Shown one piece after another: positions 7,802 to 14,142 of a DNA stretch of 14,142 bases. The stretch lies in contig JBKGZD010000059.1 of the NCBI GenBank assembly GCA_046545795.1, positions 1 to 14,142 of the forward strand. Reading direction: 5' to 3'. How positions within the stretch are numbered: the stretch's first letter is position 1; each line of letters begins with the position of its first letter. This DNA is from JAGXLC01 sp046545795. GTDB taxonomy: Bacteria > Bacteroidota > Bacteroidia > Bacteroidales > UBA12077. The notes under the pieces were generated by a model. The model was not told the origin of the DNA. It saw only the letters and a list, made by a program, of their open reading frames with translations, and searched no databases. The translations under genes were made by a program, and so were the position numbers.

Positions 7802-8089
7802 GAAATTCCTGCTATAATATAGAGGAGAAAGATAGCAGTTGTGGAGACAACCGCTCTTTGAATATTTGAAAATGAGAAACAAAAACTGACTTTCCTTTTT
7901 TTTGCTTGATTTTTTTTTAAGCCCTTAAGGATGAGGGTTCATATGGCTATCTTTAATATTCAAAGGTCATATTGATGTTTATGTTTACCTCAGTTTTTAT
8001 GACATATATAATAACCTCATTTGAGTAAATTAATTCTATATTCATTATATTTGTTAACCTTAAATAGAATACGTAAAAAATTAGAAATC
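7802..8089. other. Long leader between methyltransferase and flavo-diiron genes
   Basis: The 288-base gap has a short hairpin GTTGT-GGAG-ACAAC (7838-7851), T-runs of 8 and 9 at about 7896-7903 and 7910-7918, and an 11-base inverted pair CTTTGAATATT (7856-7866) and AATATTCAAAG (7955-7965). The flavo-diiron promoter is at the end. The T-runs might end the methyltransferase transcript, but no strong stem sits directly before them. No gene is supported. Confidence 0.4.
8020..8053 (+). promoter_or_regulatory. Bacteroidota-type promoter for the flavo-diiron gene
   Basis: TTTG at 8020-8023 and TATATTTG at 8046-8053 (consensus TAnnTTTG) are 22 bases apart, inside the 17-23 range described for Flavobacterium/Bacteroides promoters. 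Transcription would begin around 8058-8062, after the TTG at 8021 and before the ATG at 8090. This decides the start codon of the next gene. Confidence 0.6.
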
Positions 8090-9280
8090 ATGAATTATAC
8101 AGTAAAAGTAAGTGAAAACATACATTGGCTTGGGGTTAATGATAGACGAACTCACCTTTTTGAAAATTTATGGCCTTTAGAAAATGGGGTAGCTTACAAT
8201 TCTTACCTTATAGATGATGAGAAGGTAGCTTTGATTGATACCGTTGAACATAGTTCTACAGGTGAATTTCTGGATAAAATAGAAAGCCTTATAGGTGATA
8301 GAAAAGTCGACTATTTGATTATCAATCACATGGAACCAGACCATTCAGGGGCTGTAGAAGCTGTAGTGGAAAAATACCCGGATATAAAAATAGTGGGTAA
8401 TGTGAAAACATTTAAAATAGTGGAGGCCTACTATGGCTATACAGACAATCTTTACGAAGTCAAAGATGGCGATGAGATAGATATGGGTTCACATAAACTA
8501 AAGTTTGTTATGACTCCATGGGTGCATTGGCCGGAAACAATGATGACTTACGAAGAAACTAATCAAATACTTTTTTCCGGCGACGCTTTCGGAAGTTTTG
8601 GAACTTTAGACGGGGGAATTTTTGATGATGAGATTAATTTTGATTTCTATGAAGAAGATATGCGCCGTTATTTTTCGAATATTGTTGGGAAGTACGGCAA
8701 TATGGTTCAAAAAGCATTCAAAAAACTTGATGGAGTTGAGATAAAAATGGTAGCACCTACTCATGGACCTGTTTGGCGGGAGGACGTTCAAAAAGTGCTG
8801 TCATTATATGATAAATGGAGCAAACAGGAAACTGAAGAAGGAGTTGTAATTATTTATGGTTCAATGTACGGCAATACTGCAGGGATGGCTGATTATATTG
8901 CCCGGAAGATTGCTGAACATGGAATAAAAAATATTCGGGTAAGAGATGCTTCCAAAACACACCTGTCCCATCTGATTAATGATATCTGGCGTTTTAAAGG
9001 TGTCATAATAGGAAGCTCCGCATATAATTCAGGTATGATGCCTCCTGTGGAACATCTTACCAGGACCCTTCAACATATTGGAGTTAAAAACCACTACCTC
9101 GGCCTTTTTGGTACATATAGCTGGACAGGTGGTGGGGTAAAAACCCTCGCAAAATTTGCTGAAAATGTTGATTGGGAATTGGTCGGAGAACCCGTTGACA
9201 TCAAGGGCGTTCCCGGCGAAGAAGCGAAAAAACAATGTGACCGACTTGCAGAAGAAATGGCTAAAAAAATAAAATCATAA
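8090..9280 (+). CDS. fprA: Class A flavo-diiron protein (FprA/rubredoxin:oxygen oxidoreductase family)
   Basis: Flavo-diiron proteins reduce O2 to water or NO to N2O in the cytoplasm, usually taking electrons from rubredoxin or a related donor, and protect anaerobes. With the ATG at 8090 the protein has 396 residues, the usual class A length. The metallo-beta-lactamase-like domain carries the di-iron ligands H80, E82, D84 (NHMEPDHSG), H146 (TPWVHWPE), D165 (FSGDAFGS) and H225 (APTHGPVW), almost the same numbers as in D. gigas ROO. H85 is also present. The C-terminal flavodoxin domain (about 253-393) has the FMN phosphate loop GSMYGNTAG and GLFGTYSWTGGG. No extra rubredoxin domain follows. An in-frame TTG at 8021 would add 23 residues with no family counterpart and lies within the promoter. 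No rubredoxin gene is seen nearby. O2 versus NO preference cannot be told from sequence. Confidence 0.95.
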   Translation: MNYTVKVSENIHWLGVNDRRTHLFENLWPLENGVAYNSYLIDDEKVALIDTVEHSSTGEFLDKIESLIGDRKVDYLIINHMEPDHSGAVEAVVEKYPDIKIVGNVKTFKIVEAYYGYTDNLYEVKDGDEIDMGSHKLKFVMTPWVHWPETMMTYEETNQILFSGDAFGSFGTLDGGIFDDEINFDFYEEDMRRYFSNIVGKYGNMVQKAFKKLDGVEIKMVAPTHGPVWREDVQKVLSLYDKWSKQETEEGVVIIYGSMYGNTAGMADYIARKIAEHGIKNIRVRDASKTHLSHLINDIWRFKGVIIGSSAYNSGMMPPVEHLTRTLQHIGVKNHYLGLFGTYSWTGGGVKTLAKFAENVDWELVGEPVDIKGVPGEEAKKQCDRLAEEMAKKIKS

Positions 9281-9331
9281 TGTGATCAAACTATATAAAC
9301 CAAACATATACAAGAGAATAACATGAACCGT

Positions 9332-9384
9332 CCATGATAGCATAAACATGATTATCACAAAAAGAAATGTTTATCTTATCATGG
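9332..9384. promoter_or_regulatory. Imperfect 17-base inverted repeat, possible operator
   Basis: CCATGATAGCATAAACA (9332-9348) faces TGTTTATCTTATCATGG (9368-9384), with 15 of 17 positions complementary and a 19-base spacer. It lies between the flavo-diiron stop and the thioesterase start, 38 bases before the latter. No T-run follows, so a regulator site or RNA hairpin is more likely than a terminator. The regulator is unknown. Confidence 0.45.
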
Positions 9385-9422
9385 TAAGTTCTATATGATA
9401 AATAAAAAATAAAAATTACCAT

Positions 9423-9803
9423 ATGAAAGAATTAGAAGCAGGAATATTGAATACAGAAACAAAGAATGTTGAGTATGAGGATACTGCCTCAAATTATGGA
9501 TCAGGCCTCGTTGAGGTCTTTGCAACACCAGCTATGATAAGCCTGATGGAAAATACGGCATTAAAAACTGTTTTGCCATACCTTGAAGATGGTATGAATA
9601 CAGTTGGTTTTGAGGTTAATATAAAACATCTAAAACCCACGCCTGTGGGGCAAAAAGTAACATGCCAGGCTATTTTGAAAGAAGTTAAGGGAAAGAAACT
9701 GGTATTTGAGGTAGAAGCAAAAGACGAGGAGGGAACCATTGGAAAAGGGACTCACACCCGGTATATTATCAATACTAAGGAATTTATGAACCAATTTAAA
9801 TAA
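9423..9803 (+). CDS. FlK-like hotdog-fold acyl-CoA thioesterase
   Basis: The 126-residue protein matches the fluoroacetyl-CoA thioesterase (FlK) family of single-domain hotdog enzymes, active as dimers in the cytoplasm. T35 (VFATPAM), E43 (LMENTA) and H69 (IKHLKPTPVG) reproduce exactly the spacing of the FlK catalytic T42, E50 and H76. The family signature GSGLVEVFATPAMISLMENT at 26-45 and the end KGTHTRYII at 108-116 are present. FlK itself is specific for fluoroacetyl-CoA, but most relatives in ordinary bacteria have unknown small acyl-CoA substrates, so fluoroacetate resistance should not be inferred. It starts a close run with the nitroreductase-fold gene 8 bases on. It is preceded by an inverted repeat and an A-rich leader without Shine-Dalgarno. 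Confidence 0.85.
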   Translation: MKELEAGILNTETKNVEYEDTASNYGSGLVEVFATPAMISLMENTALKTVLPYLEDGMNTVGFEVNIKHLKPTPVGQKVTCQAILKEVKGKKLVFEVEAKDEEGTIGKGTHTRYIINTKEFMNQFK

Positions 9804-9811
9804 TTTGTATT

Positions 9812-10447
9812 ATGCGACGACTTTTTATTATTGCCATTTTAATTTTTATAAGTACTGCAATATTTGCACAGGAGGAAATCCTGAATCTCCCTGAGCCAGA
9901 TAAAGAAGGGGGTACACCTTTAATGGAGGCTTTAAATGAACGTAGTTCTGCGAGAAATTTTAGTAACCAGGAGATGCCCATGCAAAAATTATCCGATATG
10001 CTTTGGGCCGCTTTTGGTATTAACCGTTCTGAATCCGGCAAAAGAACCGCACCTACATCAAGGGATGTTCGGGATATAAATATTTATGTTACAACTAAAG
10101 ACGGGGCTTTTCAATATATGCCGGAAGAACATGCTCTTAAAGTAATTACAAAAAAGGATGTGAGAGAACACATGGGAGAACAGGATTTTGTGGCTGATGC
10201 TGCGGTTAATATTGTTTATGTCTCTGATTTTTCAAAATATCCGGGCGATGATGATGATAAAAAATTAATGACTGCCTCTGCCCATTGTGGTTTTATTGGC
10301 CAGAATGTTTATTTGTTTGCTGCATCAGACGGATTGATTAGTGTCTTCAGGGCAATGATTGATAAAGACTTAATTCATGGAAAACTCAATCTTACAGAAG
10401 ATGAACATGTAGTTTACAGTCAGTCTGTCGGTTATCCTGATAACTAA
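9812..10447 (+). CDS. Exported nitroreductase-family (SagB/ThcOx-like) flavoprotein
   Basis: The 211-residue protein opens with MRRLFIIAILIFISTAIFAQ, a signal peptide with likely cleavage after Ala19, so the enzyme is probably periplasmic or surface-exposed. The mature part has nitroreductase-fold hallmarks: the FMN-binding ERSSARNFSNQ at about 43-53, the LSDMLWAAFGINR helix, the RTAPTSRDVRDINIYV strand (family form R.aPS....Y.v) and the helix HCGFIGQNVYLFAASDGL at about 158-175. Family members use FMN to reduce nitro-compounds, quinones or flavins, or oxidise thiazolines. Export is unusual for an FMN enzyme of this fold, and how FMN would reach it is not shown here. Substrate unknown. It lies 8 bases after the thioesterase and 10 before the PatB-type gene, so the three are very likely one operon. 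Confidence 0.85.
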   Translation: MRRLFIIAILIFISTAIFAQEEILNLPEPDKEGGTPLMEALNERSSARNFSNQEMPMQKLSDMLWAAFGINRSESGKRTAPTSRDVRDINIYVTTKDGAFQYMPEEHALKVITKKDVREHMGEQDFVADAAVNIVYVSDFSKYPGDDDDKKLMTASAHCGFIGQNVYLFAASDGLISVFRAMIDKDLIHGKLNLTEDEHVVYSQSVGYPDN

Positions 10448-10457
10448 AAATTTATTT

Positions 10458-11627
10458 ATGAAGAAATATAACTTTGATGAAGTTATTGGAAGAGAAAATA
10501 CATTGTCTGTAAAGTATGGATTAAGGGGAAAAATTTTTGGAAATAAGGAAGTAATTCCTATGTGGGTTGCAGATATGGATTTTCGTGTACCTGAAGAAAT
10601 TAGTGAAGCCATAAAACATAGAGCAGAGCATGAAATTTATGGATATAGTTTTCATCCGGAATCTTTTTTTCAATCTGCCAAAGATTGGATGAAGAAAAGA
10701 CATAACTGGGATGTTGATTTTAACTGGTTGATCTTTTCCCCGGGTATAGTTCCGGGGATTAATTTTGCTGTTCTCGAATTTACGAAGCCCGGTGATAAAA
10801 TAATGATCCAACCCCCTGTGTATGCTCCTTTTTTTCATGCGGTGACAAAAAATCACAGAGAGCTTGTTGAAAACACGCTCATACTGGAAAATGGCAGATA
10901 TCAGGTTGATTTTGATGACTTCGAAGAACAACTCCGAAATGGTGTGAAAATGTTTATCCTTTCGAATCCACATAATCCAGGAGGCAATGTTTGGACATAT
11001 GAAGAGCTGAAGAAGATGGGAGAGCTATGTAATCAGTACAATGCCCTGGTTATTGCTGATGAAATTCATAGTGATATTGTTTATTCCGGTTTTAACTATA
11101 TCCCAATGGCTTCAATTTCTGAAGATATAGCCAATAATACAATTACTTTTATAGCCCCCAGCAAAACTTTTAATATAGCTGGTTTAGCATCTTCAATGGG
11201 AATTATCTCTAATCCTGTTTTAAGAATGCGCTTCAAAAGCATGATAGATCGCCTTCATGTTGGAAATGGAAATCTCTTTGGTACTGTGGCTTTTGAAGCT
11301 GCCTATAAATACGGTGAAAACTGGCTCGATCAGTTGCTAACTTATCTTGAAGGGAACATTGAATTTATTTCAAAATATCTTGAAGATAATCTAAAGAACA
11401 TTCATCTTATAAGACCAGAGGGTACATTTTTAGCCTGGCTCGATTGCAGGAATTTACCTATGCAGAATGATGAGATACATAAATTTATGATAGAAAAGGC
11501 TGGAGTGGCTTTTAATGATGGCGCTACCTTTGGTAAAAATGGCGAAGGTTTTCAAAGGTTAAACTTCGGATGTTCCAGGAAGATTCTGAATAAGGCATTG
11601 GATAACATTAAACAAGCTATGCATTAA
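10458..11627 (+). CDS. patB: PatB/MalY-type PLP-dependent C-S lyase or aminotransferase
   Basis: The 389-residue cytoplasmic fold-type I PLP enzyme has the family opening VIPMWVADMDF at 32-42, where the W-VADMDF stretch is diagnostic of PatB/MalY. N173 (NPHNPGG) and D201 (IADEIHSD) bind the cofactor, K236 (FIAPSKTFNIAG) forms the Schiff base, and a substrate-carboxylate Arg lies near the C-terminus (RLNFGCSRK). Members cleave cystathionine or cysteine conjugates to thiol, pyruvate and ammonia; some act as aminotransferases, and E. coli MalY also represses the maltose system. Which applies here cannot be told. It starts 10 bases after the nitroreductase-fold gene and ends the operon; a 238-base gap follows. 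Confidence 0.9.
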   Translation: MKKYNFDEVIGRENTLSVKYGLRGKIFGNKEVIPMWVADMDFRVPEEISEAIKHRAEHEIYGYSFHPESFFQSAKDWMKKRHNWDVDFNWLIFSPGIVPGINFAVLEFTKPGDKIMIQPPVYAPFFHAVTKNHRELVENTLILENGRYQVDFDDFEEQLRNGVKMFILSNPHNPGGNVWTYEELKKMGELCNQYNALVIADEIHSDIVYSGFNYIPMASISEDIANNTITFIAPSKTFNIAGLASSMGIISNPVLRMRFKSMIDRLHVGNGNLFGTVAFEAAYKYGENWLDQLLTYLEGNIEFISKYLEDNLKNIHLIRPEGTFLAWLDCRNLPMQNDEIHKFMIEKAGVAFNDGATFGKNGEGFQRLNFGCSRKILNKALDNIKQAMH

Positions 11628-11865
11628 TAAGGGCTTGTCTGATGATATCAAACCTCTGTGACGATATAACTCTAAAACCAATTGACAGGGAAAAACTCAA
11701 AGGGCTATTCTACTGAGAAAAGAAAATCTCTCTTCCAATCTAAGTTACTTATTCTCATCCGTTTTACTAATCGTTTAATCATTATTTTTCTGCCGTTTAT
11801 AAACAAAGTTTTTAATTCATATATAAATGTATTTATTTTGCCGGGAATTTAAATTTGACTAACAT
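11628..11865. other. Intergenic gap after the PatB-type gene
   Basis: The 238-base gap shows no gene, no T-tailed hairpin and only a near-match to a -7 element (TATTTTG, one base short of TAnnTTTG, around 11833) ahead of the orphan membrane-protein gene. Confidence 0.35.
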
Positions 11866-13002
11866 ATGAGTAAAAGGCTGGTATACAGGATTATATTGAT
11901 TGTGTTTGGTGGTTTGGCAGGGATTCTGATTTTAAGTTTTCTTTTGTGGGTAATTAAACCTACAACCAATCTTGATATTTTTATACTGGATAAGACTGTT
12001 CCAACCACGGAGCGATATAACCACAAAGCGCTACACTGGGTGCTTAACAAAGAAAAATACAGTAAGTCTGATAATAAACTATATAAACTTGATGAAGATT
12101 ATTATGGTTTCTTTCCCATTGATTCTGAAAATAAAAAGTTTGATTTTAAAAGCTTGAGGACAGAAGATATTGAAAGGATTGTAGACAAATATGATATGGT
12201 GTATTATGCAGACCTTTATGGCGTTTATTACGATGATTGGTTCGCGAGTCAGATTAAAGTAAATCCTGAACAAAAAATATATGGAGGTCTGAACAATACT
12301 GATTATATGCTACTTAAAGAGATGAAAGAAAATAATAAAACAATCATCACAGAATTTGTTCTTTTTGAGAGTCCTACATCAGATTTAATGAGAAAAAAGA
12401 CAGAAGAACTATTTGGCCTGGAGTGGGAAGGATGGATTGGACGATACTTTTCGGATCTTTCTCTCCCCAATATTCCGGAATGGATTGTAAAATTGTATGA
12501 ACAACAAAGAAAACAGAAGTGGCCATTTGAAAACTCCGGGATTGTATTGCTCCATAAATATGGCGAAATAGTTGTTTTGGAGCAAAACACACATCTTAAT
12601 AAGTCCTTGCCCATAACAGTTACCAATTCTGAGACTGCTGCCCAATATGAAATACCCGATACAGTTGAATATCCATTCTGGTTCGATATAGTTTCAAATA
12701 CAGCAGATAATGAAATTTTATCAGAGTTTTTGATTTCCACAAATTCCACTGGAGATAGTATTTTACAAGCCTATAGAATCCCACAATCCTTTCCTGCTGT
12801 TATAAGATATCAGGGGGATTACAATTTTTACTATTTTGCTGGCGATTTTGCTGACAATATAGTCAATACTAAACTTTCGTATATGAAAGGTACTGAGTAT
12901 ATTAGTCCATTATTTTACTCTAAAGAACCTGGAGACAGGAAAAAATTTTTCTGGACATTCTATTATCCTCTTATGAAGAATATTCTGAGAGATTTGGAAT
13001 AA
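11866..13002 (+). CDS. Membrane-anchored extracytoplasmic protein of unknown function
   Basis: The 378-residue protein has one membrane span near the N-terminus (about residues 9-30, after MSKRLVYR), with no second span. The rest, rich in aromatic and charged residues, should face the periplasm. Recurrent-looking motifs are LDKTVPTTERYNHKALHWVL (41-60), DYYGFFP (78-84), DMVYYADLYGVYYDD (110-124), IYGGLNNTDY (138-147) and EWEGWIGRYFSDL (186-198). The middle part (about 105-200), alternating beta and helix with ADLYGV and ITEFVLF, suggests a Rossmann-like or ThuA/GATase1-like fold. I recall similar proteins near cell-surface glycan genes in Firmicutes and Bacteroidota, but cannot name a function. 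It stands alone: 238 bases from the gene before and 157 from the next start. The ATG at 11866 is chosen because the span follows it directly. Confidence 0.8.
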   Translation: MSKRLVYRIILIVFGGLAGILILSFLLWVIKPTTNLDIFILDKTVPTTERYNHKALHWVLNKEKYSKSDNKLYKLDEDYYGFFPIDSENKKFDFKSLRTEDIERIVDKYDMVYYADLYGVYYDDWFASQIKVNPEQKIYGGLNNTDYMLLKEMKENNKTIITEFVLFESPTSDLMRKKTEELFGLEWEGWIGRYFSDLSLPNIPEWIVKLYEQQRKQKWPFENSGIVLLHKYGEIVVLEQNTHLNKSLPITVTNSETAAQYEIPDTVEYPFWFDIVSNTADNEILSEFLISTNSTGDSILQAYRIPQSFPAVIRYQGDYNFYYFAGDFADNIVNTKLSYMKGTEYISPLFYSKEPGDRKKFFWTFYYPLMKNILRDLE

Positions 13003-13044
13003 ATTATATCCTTAATTATCAGAGCTTTCTTTGGCTAGCCTACA

Positions 13045-13076
13045 TTTGTCAATCATTAATAATTATCCTAAATTTG
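13045..13076 (+). promoter_or_regulatory. Strong Bacteroidota-type promoter for the amidase-RSH operon
   Basis: TTTG at 13045-13048 and TAAATTTG at 13069-13076 are 20 bases apart, an almost ideal fit to TTTG-N19/20-TAnnTTTG. Initiation near 13081-13085 would leave a leader of about 75-80 bases before the amidase ATG. Confidence 0.6.
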
Positions 13077-13144
13077 GCTATGTTGATTGAATTTTCAAAC
13101 ATAAAATTTAATAATACGCGTTAAATAATCAGAAACTTGTATTT

Positions 13145-13152
13145 AAAAGGTG
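13145..13152 (+). promoter_or_regulatory. Shine-Dalgarno-like ribosome binding site
   Basis: AAAAGGTG ends 7 bases before the ATG at 13160. A recognisable Shine-Dalgarno is uncommon in Bacteroidota, and the other starts in this window lack one. It supports this start codon. Confidence 0.45.
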
Positions 13153-13159
13153 ATTTATT

Positions 13160-13933
13160 ATGAAGGTTACCATTGTTCAGACTGATATTATATGGGAGAA
13201 CGCTGAGAAGAATTTAGAACTATTAACGAGAAAATTAAATTCTTTAAAACAACAAACGGATCTAATTGTTCTACCGGAAATGTTTACAACTGGTTTTTCG
13301 ATGACACCAGAAAAGTTATCTGAAAAACCTTTTGGTAAATCACAACAATGGATGGAAAAAATTGCGATAGAGCAGGATGCAGCTATATTAGGAAGCTTAA
13401 TTATACAAGAAGGAAGCAATTATTATAATCGCATGATATCTCAACTTCCTGACGGAGAGTTTTTTATTTATGACAAAAGACATTTATTCAGAATGGGAGA
13501 GGAAAACAATCATTATACTGCTGGATCGAAAAGAGTTATATTTAATTATAAAGAATGGAGGATTTGTCCTCTGATTTGCTATGATTTACGTTTTCCTGTA
13601 TGGAGTCGGAACAGAGGTGACTATGATTTGCTGATATATGTAGCTAACTGGCCCGAAAGCAGGCGCCATGTCTGGAAAACATTATTGGTCGCGAGGGCAT
13701 TAGAAAACCAGGTGTATGTTGTGGGAGTTAATCGCATAGGTAAAGACGGACAAAATATTCCATATGCTGGTGATTCTATGATAATAGATCCAAAGGGCAG
13801 AATAATATCTGAAACCAAGCCCTATGAAGAAAATATAGAAACCAGGGAGCTTTCACTAAAATCATTGAATGAATTTCGGGAAAAATTCCCGGTAGGAAAA
13901 GATGCAGATTATTTTGAAATTAAAGAACTTTGA
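13160..13933 (+). CDS. Nitrilase-superfamily amidohydrolase, omega-amidase (YafV/NIT2)-like
   Basis: The 257-residue cytoplasmic carbon-nitrogen hydrolase has the Glu-Lys-Cys triad: E40 (LIVLPEMFTTGF), K106 (YDKRHLFRMGEE) and C140 (CPLICYDLRFPVWSR). The second conserved acid is probably E115. YDKRHLF and ICYDLRFP are typical of the YafV/NIT2 branch, which hydrolyses alpha-ketoglutaramate or ketosuccinamate, the by-products of glutamine and asparagine transamination. That fits a glutamine-dependent aminotransferase partner; the PatB-type enzyme two genes upstream is a possible but unproven one. Length is normal for the family. It has its own promoter and a Shine-Dalgarno-like site. Its stop codon is one base before the RelA/SpoT-like start, so the two are almost certainly cotranscribed. 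Confidence 0.9.
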   Translation: MKVTIVQTDIIWENAEKNLELLTRKLNSLKQQTDLIVLPEMFTTGFSMTPEKLSEKPFGKSQQWMEKIAIEQDAAILGSLIIQEGSNYYNRMISQLPDGEFFIYDKRHLFRMGEENNHYTAGSKRVIFNYKEWRICPLICYDLRFPVWSRNRGDYDLLIYVANWPESRRHVWKTLLVARALENQVYVVGVNRIGKDGQNIPYAGDSMIIDPKGRIISETKPYEENIETRELSLKSLNEFREKFPVGKDADYFEIKEL

Positions 13934-13934
13934 A

Positions 13935-14142
13935 ATGCTTAAAACCGATACCAATTTAAATTTTAAAGACAGAAGAAAGGTATACAATCGATACTTAGAC
14001 CTGCTGAATTCCGCCAAAAGTTTTTTTAAAAAACAAGATGAAGAATTATTGCGTTCTGCCTTGAATCTCTTACTCAAGTATTATGAGACTGAGCGCCTTC
14101 CCAATGGAGATCCTTATGTCATTCATTCTTTAGAAGTAGCCC
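13935..14142 (+). CDS. RelA/SpoT-homologue N-terminus (cut by window end)
   Basis: The first 69 codons of a frame continuing past the window are visible. The sequence has a helical lead (FKDRRKVYNRYLDLLNSAKS), then DEELLRSALNLLLKYY, then NGDPYVIHSLEVA. The last matches the start of the HD (p)ppGpp hydrolase domain of RSH proteins (SGEPYI.HP..VA form), whose His is a metal ligand. The lead is shorter and more divergent than in the main bifunctional SpoT/Rel, so this may be a second RSH. Whether hydrolase, synthetase and regulatory domains are complete lies outside the window. The start is one base after the amidase stop, suggesting translational coupling. Confidence 0.75.
   Translation, partial: MLKTDTNLNFKDRRKVYNRYLDLLNSAKSFFKKQDEELLRSALNLLLKYYETERLPNGDPYVIHSLEVA

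Noticed and set aside
7835..7918. Terminator made of the GTTGT/ACAAC hairpin and the downstream T-runs
   Set aside because: The T-runs start more than 40 bases after the short stem, too far for intrinsic termination.
8021..8089. TTG-initiated 23-residue extension of the flavo-diiron protein
   Set aside because: No family counterpart, and the promoter elements overlap it; the ATG at 8090 gives canonical length and ligand positions.
9423..9803. Fluoroacetate resistance inferred from FlK likeness
   Set aside because: The catalytic triad fits, but most relatives lack fluoroacetyl-CoA specificity and nothing nearby suggests organofluorine chemistry.
1..14142. CRISPR array, tRNA, rRNA, transposase or phage genes
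   Set aside because: No regularly spaced direct repeats, cloverleaf, rRNA segments or mobile-element proteins were found on either strand.

Overview
The window looks like chromosomal DNA of a Bacteroidota (probably Bacteroidales-like) anaerobe or microaerophile. The grounds are two promoters matching the Bacteroidota form (TTTG, about 20 bases, TAnnTTTG), a remnant of a TonB-dependent outer-membrane receptor, signal peptides ending in an FAQ-type junction, a Bacteroidales-style glutaminase-degenerate PurF relative, and mostly absent Shine-Dalgarno sequences. No database search was possible; identities rest on recognised motifs.

Left edge, bases 1 to about 930: a patch of decayed genes. It holds the 3' end of a bacteriohemerythrin gene with in-frame stops upstream, then a 45-residue membrane peptide ORF running head-on into a 48-residue minus-strand ORF, both looking like truncated N-termini, then about 400 bases without a supportable gene, ending in the leader of carB.

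Middle, 933 to 6924: a more GC-rich block (about 50% in lines I sampled). It carries an intact carB (carbamoyl-phosphate synthase large subunit), then a full-length PurF-family protein that keeps the PRPP site and four iron-sulfur cysteines but lacks the glutaminase active site. No carA is visible here. Next is an in-frame chimera of the C-terminus of a dihydroorotate dehydrogenase-type protein and the C-terminus of a TonB-dependent receptor, a long inverted repeat, and a frameshifted minus-strand remnant of an unrecognised gene.

Right half, about 7.0 to 14.1 kb: AT-rich (about 33-38% GC in sampled lines), all on the plus strand and apparently intact. The genes are a class I SAM methyltransferase; a class A flavo-diiron protein (O2/NO reductase) behind a good promoter; a tightly packed trio of FlK-like hotdog thioesterase, exported nitroreductase-fold protein and PatB/MalY-type PLP enzyme; an orphan membrane-anchored protein; and a nitrilase-superfamily omega-amidase-like enzyme one base upstream of a RelA/SpoT homologue that runs off the window.

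Functionally the window joins nucleotide precursor synthesis (CarB, the PurF-like protein, the dihydroorotate dehydrogenase remnant) with what may be an oxygen/nitrosative-stress and thiol/amino-acid housekeeping set (flavo-diiron protein, nitroreductase, C-S lyase, amidase). I see no CRISPR array, tRNA, rRNA, transposase or phage gene. The most unusual points are the gene-fragment patches flanking carB and the PurF-like gene, the in-frame chimera, the glutaminase-dead PurF relative beside carB, and the sharp base-composition step near 6.9 kb.
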